From Gp1-AA122 sp035631655 (GTDB lineage: Bacteria > Acidobacteriota > Terriglobia > Terriglobales > Acidobacteriaceae), in contig DASQIH010000207.1 in the NCBI GenBank assembly GCA_035631655.1, forward strand, positions 1 through 28,317: DNA of 28,317 bases, in the 5' to 3' direction. Positions within the stretch are counted from its first letter, which is position 1. Each line of letters opens with the position of its first letter. The translations under genes and the position numbers were made by a program. Below, piece after piece: positions 14,427-21,486 of the stretch. Under the pieces are notes generated by a model. The model was not told the origin of the DNA and made no database searches. It worked only from the letters and a program-made list of their open reading frames with translations.

Positions 14427-15370
14427 CGCCTGCGAAGCCAGCTGCCACGGAGAAACCTGATCTCAGGGTGAATTTCGCGGGAATTCAACTTAAGAATCCA
14501 ATCATTGCTGCCAGCGGAACGTTCGGCTATGGAATCGAGTTTGAAGACGTAGTGCAATTGAGCAAGCTGGGTGGCTTCGTCGTGAAGGGGCTCTCCAAAG
14601 AACCAATGAGCGGTAATCCTCCGCCGCGTCTTTTTGAGACAGCGGCGGGAATGCTAAACGCTATCGGGCTGCAGAACATCGGCGCCCGCGCTTTTGTCGA
14701 CGAAAAGCTCCCCTTGCTGCGGGAGATTAAGAACATTGTGGTCATCGCCAATGTTTTCGGTTACAGGCGTGAGGATTATGAGCGAACGATCCAGATTCTG
14801 AATGAGGGCGAAGGCATCGCTGCGTATGAGCTGAATGTATCTTGTCCCAATACTGCGCACGGTGGAATCGTTTTCGGCACGGCGCCACGGATGCTGGAAG
14901 ATGTCGTGGTTACTGCGAGACGAGTGGCACAACGGCCTCTGATTGTGAAGCTTTCCCCCAACGTGACCAGCATTGCGCAAATGGCCCAAGTGGCGGAAGC
15001 GGGGGGTGCGGATGCCATCTCGCTGGTCAACACGTTCGTGGCGATGGCAATCGATGTCGAGACTCGCAAACCGCGGATTGCCAATGTCACAGCAGGACTC
15101 TCCGGACCGGCGATCAAACCGATCGCCGTGCGCATGGTTTATGAGGCCTCCCAAGTGGTGAAAATTCCGGTGCTCGGGATGGGAGGAATCTCGACCGCGG
15201 CCGACGTGGTCGAATTCATGCTGGCAGGAGCCACGGCCGTGCAGGTGGGCACGGCGAGTTATTGGGATCCTTGTGCCACGGAAAAAATTGTTGATGAACT
15301 AGAGGCCTGGTGCACGGAACATCGAGTAGAACGCATTCGGGAGCTTACCGGGGGAGTGCTCAGCGAGTAG
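14423..15370 (+). CDS. pyrD: Dihydroorotate dehydrogenase, class 1B catalytic subunit
   Basis: The 315-residue enzyme oxidises dihydroorotate to orotate in pyrimidine synthesis, with FMN in the PyrD subunit. Class 1 type is shown by the catalytic Cys C141 in ELNVSCPNTAHGG; class 2 enzymes have Ser. Other family segments are NPIIAASGTFGYG, the MLNAIGLQN loop, LIVKLSPNV, and the FMN-phosphate loop GMGGISTAADVVEFMLAGA. Class 1B enzymes normally work with an iron-sulfur PyrK subunit, which is not in this window. ATG 14423 overlaps the preceding phosphatase stop by four bases. The open frame upstream of it is antiparallel reading of the phosphatase gene in another frame and is not used. A double hairpin repeat begins 31 nt after the stop. 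Confidence 0.95.
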   Translation: MTPAKPAATEKPDLRVNFAGIQLKNPIIAASGTFGYGIEFEDVVQLSKLGGFVVKGLSKEPMSGNPPPRLFETAAGMLNAIGLQNIGARAFVDEKLPLLREIKNIVVIANVFGYRREDYERTIQILNEGEGIAAYELNVSCPNTAHGGIVFGTAPRMLEDVVVTARRVAQRPLIVKLSPNVTSIAQMAQVAEAGGADAISLVNTFVAMAIDVETRKPRIANVTAGLSGPAIKPIAVRMVYEASQVVKIPVLGMGGISTAADVVEFMLAGATAVQVGTASYWDPCATEKIVDELEAWCTEHRVERIRELTGGVLSE

Positions 15371-15744
15371 GGAGCCATCCTTGCGGTTTGGCAATGACTT
15401 TGTGGGCGCGGGTCTCTGACCCGCGCAGACCGGTCGAAGACCCGTCCCCACACAAGCATGTGTGCTTCTGAACTCACGCCATAGCGGACGCTGTTCACGG
15501 TGGTAAGCTCGATGATCTTGGCCAGGACAAAGGCAGACACGAGACTGGCCACGAAGGCTATCGCGTAGATTTTGCCGGCTCCCTTTCGCATTTCGTCGAG
15601 CTTGGCTTTGTCATTGGGATCGTAGCCCATGGCCAGCATCCAAGGGCGGGCGAATAATGCCGGGGAATACCACAAGAATCCGATCACCATGGTGGCGACG
15701 GCAGCAACCAACACCGGCAACAACTTGATGCCCATGAGTTCCAT
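15259..15744 (-). CDS. Truncated, repeat-disrupted DUF1761-family membrane protein (probable pseudogene)
   Basis: ATG 15744 has a strong GGAGG Shine-Dalgarno six bases upstream. Residues 1-90 read as the first part of a DUF1761-type small membrane protein: one hydrophobic helix (8-25), the typical FLWYSPALFARPWM segment, a charged link, and a second helix (about 59-77). After residue 90 the family pattern stops. The rest (98-115) is encoded by the inverted repeat pair at 15401-15453, and the tail runs antisense through the last 112 nt of pyrD. Two expected C-terminal membrane helices are missing. The 161-residue frame is open, but a functional protein is doubtful. I infer that repeat insertion or deletion removed the original 3' half. 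Confidence 0.7.
   Translation of the reverse strand: MELMGIKLLPVLVAAVATMVIGFLWYSPALFARPWMLAMGYDPNDKAKLDEMRKGAGKIYAIAFVASLVSAFVLAKIIELTTVNSVRYGVSSEAHMLVWGRVFDRSARVRDPRPQSHCQTARMAPYSLSTPPVSSRMRSTRCSVHQASSSSTIFSVAQGSQ
15401..15453. repeat. Inverted pair of hairpin repeats between pyrD and the DUF1761 remnant
   Basis: The first copy on the plus strand has a perfect 9-bp stem, GCGCGGGTC (15406-15414) with GACCCGCGC (15418-15426). The second is in the opposite orientation (15427-15453, minus strand GTGTGGGGACGGGTC core) and its stem has two mismatches. The pair is bounded by TGTGGG and CCCCACACA. Confidence 0.82.
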
Positions 15745-15912
15745 AGCAATCCTCCGCACGCCAGAGGATAATTGCGCGCTCTCGTAATTTGTGCCGTGGG
15801 AAGATAAAAGAGAAATCTGGCAGCGGTGATCAAAGCTCACATTGCCCTGCAGTGTCACTTTAGAGGACGGCGGGCATCTAATAAGAACGGATTTTGAAAC
15901 TGGAGCACCTCT

Positions 15913-16389
15913 ATGGCGAAAGCTACTTTTGCAGCGGGTTGTTTCTGGGGAGTCGAGGCTACATTCCGGCAATTACCCGGGGTCGTATCCACGCGAGTTG
16001 GTTACACGGGCGGAAGCTTGCCGAATCCGACCTACAAAGATGTCTGCACCGACCGAACCGGCCACGCCGAAGCGGTCGAGGTGGTATATGATCCCACCAG
16101 GATTTCTTATGAGCAGTTGGTGCGCGTTTTCTGGGAGAACCATGATCCGACGCAGTTGAATCGGCAGGGGCCGGACTGGGGTACGCAGTATCGCTCGGCC
16201 ATCTTCTTTCACACGCCCGAGCAGGAAGCGGCGGCGAAAGCTTCGAAAGAAGCACTCGACAAGTCAGGAAAGTTCGCGAAGAAAATTGTGACGCAGGTTG
16301 TGCCGGCAACTACTTTCTACGAGGCCGAAGATTACCACCAGCAATACCTGGAGAAGCGTGGGATGGCCAGTTGTCACATCAAATACTAA
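15913..16389 (+). CDS. msrA: Peptide-methionine (S)-S-oxide reductase MsrA
   Basis: The 158-residue protein repairs oxidised methionine (S-sulfoxide) using reducing power from thioredoxin. It has the GCFWG active site with C10, and the family segments GYTGGSLPNPTYKDVC, GHAEAVEVVYDP, FWENHDPTQLNRQGPDWGTQYRS-type core, and EDYHQQYL. A C-terminal Cys (C155, in ASCHIKY) is a candidate resolving residue. No signal peptide is present, so it is cytosolic. ATG 15913 has GGAG eight bases upstream. It is divergent from the DUF1761 remnant and converges on the small membrane-protein gene at 16441. No MsrB domain is fused. Confidence 0.96.
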   Translation: MAKATFAAGCFWGVEATFRQLPGVVSTRVGYTGGSLPNPTYKDVCTDRTGHAEAVEVVYDPTRISYEQLVRVFWENHDPTQLNRQGPDWGTQYRSAIFFHTPEQEAAAKASKEALDKSGKFAKKIVTQVVPATTFYEAEDYHQQYLEKRGMASCHIKY

Positions 16390-16440
16390 GAACTGCGCTC
16401 CTTCGGGTTCTTCCTTAGTAGTAATCGACACCCGCTTGCT

Positions 16441-16875
16441 CTAGCCCGACGACTTGGAGGCCATTGGCTCGGACTGGGGCAGCTGAGGACGGTAATACAG
16501 CATCAGCCCCGCACTCGCCACGTAGAAGGGGATGACCTGCGCGAACGGGAAGCCCAGCACGCGCAACACGAATCCATAAAGGGCCAACGCCTCGCAAAGC
16601 GCGTAAGTAGCAATATACCCCGCACGCCAGCGAAGCAAGGCCTGGCTGTCTTGCGACTGGCTCTGCAACCTGTCGAGCGCCGGCAGGACCATTGAACGGC
16701 GCAACAGGAAGATGGCCACAATCGTCATGATCGAGACCACCGCGATTGCTTGAAACAAAATGGGAGACGCTTGTGCTCGGCTGGGACCGAGCTTCTCGCC
16801 GATAAACATATAAATAGCGATCGCAACCAGCAAAGCCGCGCGAATCATGTTGAGCAAAGTGATCTGGGGGTTCAT
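16441..16875 (-). CDS. Four-helix integral membrane protein of unknown function
   Basis: From ATG 16875 the product is 144 residues, with about four hydrophobic spans: near residues 10-24 (ALLVAIAIYMFIG), 37-57 (ILFQAIAVVSIMTIVAIFLL), 87-104 and 109-125. GGGA lies just upstream of the start. An in-frame upstream ATG would add 23 residues that look like a further hydrophobic segment, so the start is not certain. I do not recognise the family. It is downstream of the probable outer-membrane barrel gene by 78 nt on the same strand. Confidence 0.65.
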   Translation of the reverse strand: MNPQITLLNMIRAALLVAIAIYMFIGEKLGPSRAQASPILFQAIAVVSIMTIVAIFLLRRSMVLPALDRLQSQSQDSQALLRWRAGYIATYALCEALALYGFVLRVLGFPFAQVIPFYVASAGLMLYYRPQLPQSEPMASKSSG

Positions 16876-16953
16876 AGTCCCAAATTCTGCCCGAATTGGC
16901 AGGATGTAAAGCGAGAATATTGTGGCAAGTGCCGGGATCGGCAATATGTGTGA

Positions 16954-18330
16954 CTAGTGCATGTGCCGGCTTAGTCCTGGGCGCAGGCGCAGGAAAATGC
17001 GAAAGGAAACCGGATTGGCCCCGTAGAGGGGGTTCAGCGCGGCAGGTTTCGAGTAAAACGTCAGATCCGCGCCCAGACCGATCTGTGCAATGTGATTCTG
17101 CACCAGGTCGCGCACGCCACCAAAAGTGTAGGCGCCGATCCGGAAAGAAGGATGGACGGGTGCTTCCGGAAACAGTTCGTCTTTATCCAACAATTCCAAG
17201 CGGGTGTAGGCGTAGTTGCGCCGCATAAAGTTCAGCGTGGACTCCAGCAGATAGCTGTTCTGATTGCTGCCGTCGATTTCTTTGTGCTTGCGTCCCCAGA
17301 CGAACGTCGAGGCCCAGTTACCTTTGGACAAAGGGCGATTGTATTCAACAGAGGCCGTCTGCCGCTTTTCATTGCCCGGTTCTGCCGCCTCGGGATGCAT
17401 GAGCCGGCCATAGCTGTACTGCGCGGTCCAGTTGCGAGTGGGCGCAACACTCGCGCGCAAGGACCAGGAGTCCAGGGCGGCGAGTTGGATCGTGTAACGC
17501 TTCTCGTTGGGTTCGCGGCCGTTGAAGGCGGAGCCCTCGATTTTGAATCGGTCGACCACAACGCCAGTGGTCACCACGCCGAAGCTGGTGTGGGTGGAGT
17601 CCTGCAGATGGTGGCCAAGCGGCGCCGCGGGAAGCTCGGCAGCGGACGCGCGATGGATGTAGGTCACCGGGCCCAGCGCCGGTTCGGCGGCCGGCCCTCC
17701 ATAGACAAGCCAGGAGACGTTCTCGTTGATGGGCACACTGTAGAGGGCAGAGAGCTCAGCGAAGACATTGTGGGGATGCTGGTGATCAACCAGCGGCTGA
17801 TTGTGGTACGTCTCGCCCGTTTGAAAGAGCTGCGGAAAGCCGGGATGCGGCGAAGTCAGTGATTCGGCGGAAAACATCTGACGGAAGAGTAGCCTGCCTG
17901 TGCCGAGACGATGTTGTTCCATGGTCATAAGATAGTTGACCGATTCCGCCTTGCCGGCTCCGCGCGGGCCACCCTGCTGGTTGTAAGTGACGAATATTGT
18001 GCCGTGGGCCATTAACTCCCAGTTGCCGAGCGAGGTCATCCACATGTTTTGGGCGACGGAAGCAGGCTGCCATCCCGTGCCGGAGCTGGCGTGCGGGGAG
18101 GGCAGGAAATTCTCCGGCATTTTCATGGCTTGATGGTCGTGTTGCATACCCGGCATGGAATGGTTTTGTGGATCGGGGTCCGTTGGGGCATTCTGCTGCG
18201 CCGCCATCGTCGTGACGAGCAGAAAAAGAACGATCAATTGACAGCGAGCACTGCTAATCGAGTTGGATCGCAATCTTTGGCCTTGCTTGTTTGCGACGAA
18301 CGAATCTTTCGCTTTAGATGCGCGGCGCAA
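16954..18330 (-). CDS. Probable outer-membrane beta-barrel protein with Met/His-rich N-terminal segment
   Basis: The frame encodes 458 residues from a TTG at 18330, eight bases after the stop of the preceding gene; the exact start is uncertain. A hydrophobic stretch (about residues 31-43) before AAQQN is a likely signal peptide. It is followed by a Met/His cluster (H57, M59, M62, H64, H66, M69, M71) in HSMPGMQHDHQAMKM, typical of copper- or silver-binding segments. The rest is rich in alternating aromatic strands (for example RYTIQLAALDSWSLRASV, NWTAQYSYGRLMHP) and ends FRIFLRLRPGL, consistent with an outer-membrane barrel. A role in metal handling is inference; no metal-resistance pump or regulator is nearby. 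It follows the zinc-finger gene closely and may be co-transcribed. Confidence 0.72.
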   Translation of the reverse strand: MRRASKAKDSFVANKQGQRLRSNSISSARCQLIVLFLLVTTMAAQQNAPTDPDPQNHSMPGMQHDHQAMKMPENFLPSPHASSGTGWQPASVAQNMWMTSLGNWELMAHGTIFVTYNQQGGPRGAGKAESVNYLMTMEQHRLGTGRLLFRQMFSAESLTSPHPGFPQLFQTGETYHNQPLVDHQHPHNVFAELSALYSVPINENVSWLVYGGPAAEPALGPVTYIHRASAAELPAAPLGHHLQDSTHTSFGVVTTGVVVDRFKIEGSAFNGREPNEKRYTIQLAALDSWSLRASVAPTRNWTAQYSYGRLMHPEAAEPGNEKRQTASVEYNRPLSKGNWASTFVWGRKHKEIDGSNQNSYLLESTLNFMRRNYAYTRLELLDKDELFPEAPVHPSFRIGAYTFGGVRDLVQNHIAQIGLGADLTFYSKPAALNPLYGANPVSFRIFLRLRPGLSRHMH

Positions 18331-18337
18331 GAGCAGG

Positions 18338-18787
18338 CTATGACTGTCCGGTAATTTTCAGCCGCAAGTCTTCGGGCAGACGGTCGCGGATTTCCGGCGG
18401 CAGGCGATCGTGCACGTGACGGGCGCCCAATTTGGCGACGTCGACTACGGTCATGGGGGCGGGAGTCGCCACCGCCACGATCAACCAGATCAGTGCCGAA
18501 AGAGCGAATCCTGCCAGGGCCCCCACTTCGAACCAGAAAGCATGCGCCGGACCGAAGTGGCGGATCACCCCGAAGGCTAACAGGAAAACTCCGGCGGACA
18601 GGGACGCTAAAACAATCAGCGCAACATCAATGGTACGGTGCAGGCGCTGGCGGGAGTGGCAGTGTGCGCAGGCAGCCAAATGCTGCTCGTAGTCGCCGCG
18701 CATCTCAGGGGTGATGCCCGAGATGTCATAGCGCCATCCGGCTAGAATTTTCCCCACCAGGGGATCGACACACTGCGATTCACTCAT
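18338..18787 (-). CDS. Membrane protein with N-terminal zf-HC2-like zinc finger
   Basis: The 149-residue protein has C6 and H36-x3-C40-x2-C43 (in EQHLAACAHC), the spacing used by anti-sigma zinc fingers. Two membrane helices follow (about 55-75 and 88-108). The short C-terminal tail is soluble and charged (HVHDRLPPEIRDRLPEDLRL). No sigma-factor gene is adjacent, so a classic anti-sigma role cannot be claimed. ATG 18787 lies six bases after the metallo-hydrolase stop, with no good Shine-Dalgarno, so translational coupling is plausible. The gene at 16954-18330 follows after seven bases. Confidence 0.72.
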   Translation of the reverse strand: MSESQCVDPLVGKILAGWRYDISGITPEMRGDYEQHLAACAHCHSRQRLHRTIDVALIVLASLSAGVFLLAFGVIRHFGPAHAFWFEVGALAGFALSALIWLIVAVATPAPMTVVDVAKLGARHVHDRLPPEIRDRLPEDLRLKITGQS

Positions 18788-18793
18788 AAGGAA

Positions 18794-19597
18794 CTACAGC
18801 CGGATTGGCTCCAACGGTTCGGATTGCGAAGCGAGCAGCACGCGATTGTGGAGCAGGGTCCGGCGAGCCCCCAGCGCGCGCTCGGTTGCCCCCCGGGCTA
18901 CCTCAGGATGGTTATTCTGCTCGGAAAGGTGAGCGAGCACGATATATGCCGCCCCACCATCATAATCGTTGGCGAAGAATTCCGCGAGCGCTTCATTCGA
19001 TAGATGGCCAACCCGACTCATCACCCTCTGTTTGACCGACCAGGGATAAGGACCTCCCCTTAGCATCTCCAGGTCGTGATTGGATTCCAGCACCAGCACA
19101 TCGCAGCCATGAAGGTTGTCCACAACGCTGACGGGCATGTAGCCCAAGTCCGTCACGACGGCGATCTTCACGCCTTCTGAACGAAACGTGAAGCCAACCG
19201 GGTCGGCGGCATCGTGGGGAATCGTGAACGGGGTGACGGCAATGTCGCCGATCTGGAAGCTGTGGCCTGAGAAGAACATTTCCAGCTTGTTCAGTTTTGG
19301 ACGCTCTCCATCGCTGTCGCGCAACATGTGCGACCAAGCCTGGTGCGTGGACCCGGTCATGAAAACGGGAATGCCCAGCTTCTTCGCCAGAACCTGCAGG
19401 CCATAAACATGGTCGGCGTGCTCGTGCGTAATCAGGACAGCGGACAGGGAGTGGGGCTCGTCGCCGATGGCCTTCATGCGCTTGAAGGTCTCGCGGCAGG
19501 AAATGCCCGCGTCCACCAGGATACGAGTTTTCGCGCTTGCCACAATGGTGCAGTTGCCACGGCTGCCGCTGGCCAGCACCGAGACGGAGACACCCAT
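18794..19597 (-). CDS. MBL-fold metallo-hydrolase, WalJ/YycJ-like
   Basis: The 267-residue protein has the family's MGVSVSVLASGSRGNCTIV opening and the metallo-beta-lactamase metal motif HEHADH (residues 58-63). Later metal ligands are in IPHDAADPVGF, VTDLGY and the C-terminal AHLSEQNNHP. WalJ/YycJ proteins are cytosolic MBL enzymes, some linked to DNA or exonuclease functions in cell-wall and replication contexts; the substrate here is not inferable. ATG 19597 gives the standard N-terminus; ATG 19609, four codons upstream, is also possible, and neither has a clear Shine-Dalgarno. It leads the closely spaced group continuing into the zinc-finger and barrel genes. No walK/walR-type genes are in view. 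Confidence 0.9.
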   Translation of the reverse strand: MGVSVSVLASGSRGNCTIVASAKTRILVDAGISCRETFKRMKAIGDEPHSLSAVLITHEHADHVYGLQVLAKKLGIPVFMTGSTHQAWSHMLRDSDGERPKLNKLEMFFSGHSFQIGDIAVTPFTIPHDAADPVGFTFRSEGVKIAVVTDLGYMPVSVVDNLHGCDVLVLESNHDLEMLRGGPYPWSVKQRVMSRVGHLSNEALAEFFANDYDGGAAYIVLAHLSEQNNHPEVARGATERALGARRTLLHNRVLLASQSEPLEPIRL

Positions 19598-19670
19598 GTT
19601 CGGCAGCATAGCTGGATGCAGGTGGAAAGGGAATAACTTTGTGGTTAAGCCGTACCTTGGTGCGGCACAA

Positions 19671-19690
19671 AGACGCGGCAAGCCGTGTCT
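19671..19690. repeat. Small hairpin repeat upstream of the metallo-hydrolase gene
   Basis: AGACGCGG (19671-19678) pairs with CCGTGTCT (19683-19690) with one G-U pair and a 4-nt loop. It sits 15 nt after the stop codon of the small membrane-protein gene. A second copy is not present in this window. Confidence 0.5.
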
Positions 19691-19704
19691 CTACCCTGGT
19701 GAAA

Positions 19705-20061
19705 TTAATTAGCTCGAAACAAATTGTCGATCACTCCACGCATCAGGGACCCGCCGTAGGCTCCGGCGATGCCGGGCAGGAAGGCCAGAAAGGATTCGTA
19801 GATTTGGGCGCGATAGGGTTTCTGCGCCAGGATCAGGTAGGCCAGCAGTTCGACAATCGGGACGAAGATTCCAATCACTAGAACCCAGCGCCAGGGACGA
19901 TGTGGACGCAGCGCACCCAGAAACATGCAGGGAGCTAGCACCAGCAGGGCCGTGAATAGCAGATCCCCGATTCTTACATCGACCCAGCCTGCCAGGACGC
20001 CAAAGAGGATGGCGAGGATGTAGAAGAGCAAGTCGTTCGGTTTTTTCGGAGGATCTGGCAT
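19705..20061 (-). CDS. Small integral membrane protein of unknown function
   Basis: The 118-residue protein is mostly hydrophobic, with three to four spans (about residues 10-28, 34-50, 59-77, 92-106). The N-terminus MPDPPKKPND is short and charged. ATG 20061 is preferred over a GTG two codons upstream; neither has a recognisable Shine-Dalgarno. It is about 107 nt upstream of the metallo-hydrolase gene on the same strand. A 155-bp repeat element lies on its 5' side. No family is recognised, and the call rests on length, composition and topology. Confidence 0.6.
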   Translation of the reverse strand: MPDPPKKPNDLLFYILAILFGVLAGWVDVRIGDLLFTALLVLAPCMFLGALRPHRPWRWVLVIGIFVPIVELLAYLILAQKPYRAQIYESFLAFLPGIAGAYGGSLMRGVIDNLFRAN

Positions 20062-20087
20062 TGGCACGACGTCATTTCAAAAAATGC

Positions 20088-20242
20088 TGTCATCCTGAGA
20101 GGTTGTGACTTTTTCGATTTTTCGCGCTTTTGGAGGTACCTGAGCTGTTTATTATCAGCATCGGTTCTTGCGCTAAAACAATAAAGTCACAAACCCTGAG
20201 CGAAGCGAAGGCTCTAGATCCTTCGCTTCGCTCAGAATGACA
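20088..20242. mobile_element. MITE-like element with nested inverted repeats
   Basis: The 155-bp segment is bounded by TGTCATCCTGAG (20088-20099) and its imperfect inverse CTCAGAATGACA (20231-20242). Inside are TTGTGACTTT (20103-20112) and AAAGTCACAA (20183-20192), and a perfect 16-bp inverted repeat, CTGAGCGAAGCGAAGG (20196-20211) with CCTTCGCTTCGCTCAG (20220-20235), around an 8-nt loop. It encodes nothing convincing. Part of it recurs at 8362-8385. It occupies most of the 289-nt spacer between the small membrane-protein gene and hbd. No target-site duplication is obvious. Confidence 0.6.
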
Positions 20243-20350
20243 AGGTAAGGAATGTGCGTAAGTGACTGTCGAACAACAAATGTGTGATGTGGAATTACCG
20301 ACTGCGTCGTAGAATCGCGTGTCATCCTTCGTCTTTCTCCCGATGACAAA

Positions 20351-21199
20351 CTAGTACCTGTAGAATCCCCTCCCCGTCTTCCTGCCTAACCATCCAGCAT
20401 CCACCATTTTGATGAGCAGCGGACAGGGCCGGTATTTCGGGTCGCCGAGTCCTTCCTGCATCACTCGCATGATATCCAGGCAGACATCGAGTCCAATGAA
20501 ATCGGCCAGCGTCAAAGGGCCCATGGGATGCGCCATTCCTAGTTTGAAGACTTCATCTACCGCCTCAGGCGTGGCGACGCCTTCCATTACCGCGAACATG
20601 GCTTCATTCAGCAGCGGCATCAGCACGCGGTTGGAAACGAAGCCGGGGGCATCGTTGACCTCCACCGGCGTCTTCTCGAGTTTCCCCGCCAGATCGCGTA
20701 CCGTTTGAAATGTCTCGGTGGAGGTGGCCAGACCGCGGATTACTTCCACCAGCTTCATCATGGGCACGGGATTGAAGAAGTGCATGCCAATAACCTTGTC
20801 AGGACGTTCGGTGAGGGCGGCAAGTTTCGTGATCGAAATGGAAGATGTGTTCGAAGCCAGGATGATTTCCGGGCGGCAGATTCGATCCAGACCACGGAAG
20901 AGTTCGGCCTTGATTTCAAATTTTTCCGTAGCCGCTTCGATAACGAAATCACAATTGGCCAGCTTGCCGCGATCCAGAACGGGTTGGATGCGCTTCAGCG
21001 CGGCAGTCTTGTCCTCGTCAGTGATTTTATTTTTCGCGAGCTCACGATCCAGATTCTTGGTAATGGTTTGCAGTGCGCGGTCGAGAAATCGCTGTTCTAC
21101 ATCACAGAGGACAACCTGGTAGCCGGACCGCGCAAACACGTGGGCGATACCGTTACCCATGGTTCCCGCGCCCAGCACTCCTACCTGGCGGATATCCAT
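20351..21199 (-). CDS. hbd: 3-hydroxybutyryl-CoA dehydrogenase
   Basis: The 282-residue protein interconverts acetoacetyl-CoA and 3-hydroxybutyryl-CoA using NAD(P)H. The Rossmann motif GAGTMG is at residues 10-15. The catalytic dyad is H140 (in VIGMHFFNPVP) and E152. The C-terminal dimerisation domain has NDAPGFVSNRVLMPLLNEA and ends GWLGRKTGRGFYRY. Length is standard. ATG 21199 has GGAG nine bases upstream; the further 37 upstream codons in the frame lack family similarity. No other beta-oxidation or butyrate genes are adjacent, so the pathway (fatty acid, PHB or butyrate) is undecided. Confidence 0.95.
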   Translation of the reverse strand: MDIRQVGVLGAGTMGNGIAHVFARSGYQVVLCDVEQRFLDRALQTITKNLDRELAKNKITDEDKTAALKRIQPVLDRGKLANCDFVIEAATEKFEIKAELFRGLDRICRPEIILASNTSSISITKLAALTERPDKVIGMHFFNPVPMMKLVEVIRGLATSTETFQTVRDLAGKLEKTPVEVNDAPGFVSNRVLMPLLNEAMFAVMEGVATPEAVDEVFKLGMAHPMGPLTLADFIGLDVCLDIMRVMQEGLGDPKYRPCPLLIKMVDAGWLGRKTGRGFYRY

Positions 21200-21414
21200 G
21201 ATTGCTTCTCCTCGCGGCAGTAAGAAAACGGAGAAGTGTAGCAGAAAGTATTTGAACGTTGCCGTGAGCCGGGGATTTCGCAACCCGGCTCTCGGAAAAA
21301 AGTTTCGCACGTTCTGAAAATCTAAGCGCGCACAGGAACTCTCGATTTCCTAAACTGCGTGCAGCAAACTCGCATCACGGTCGCATCACACTCAGTACGA
21401 ACCGGGTAACAACA

Positions 21415-21451
21415 GGAAGGCGGTACCGGTCGGCAGGCTGGGCCGCCTTCC
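21415..21451 (+). promoter_or_regulatory. Leader hairpin upstream of the Gly/Tyr-rich protein gene
   Basis: GGAAGGCGG (21415-21423) pairs perfectly with CCGCCTTCC (21443-21451) around a 19-nt loop, ending 35 nt before ATG 21487. It lies in the probable 5' UTR and leaves the AGGAGG ribosome site free. It matches no riboswitch I know; a function is unproven. Confidence 0.4.
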
Positions 21452-21486
21452 GATGTTGGATCGGAGGTGCCCGGTAGGAGGACCTT

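Noticed and set aside
21266..21291. GAGCCGGG/CCCGGCTC hairpin with A-run, considered as a terminator
   Set aside because: The T-run would precede rather than follow the hairpin in the direction of hbd transcription, and no plus-strand gene ends here.
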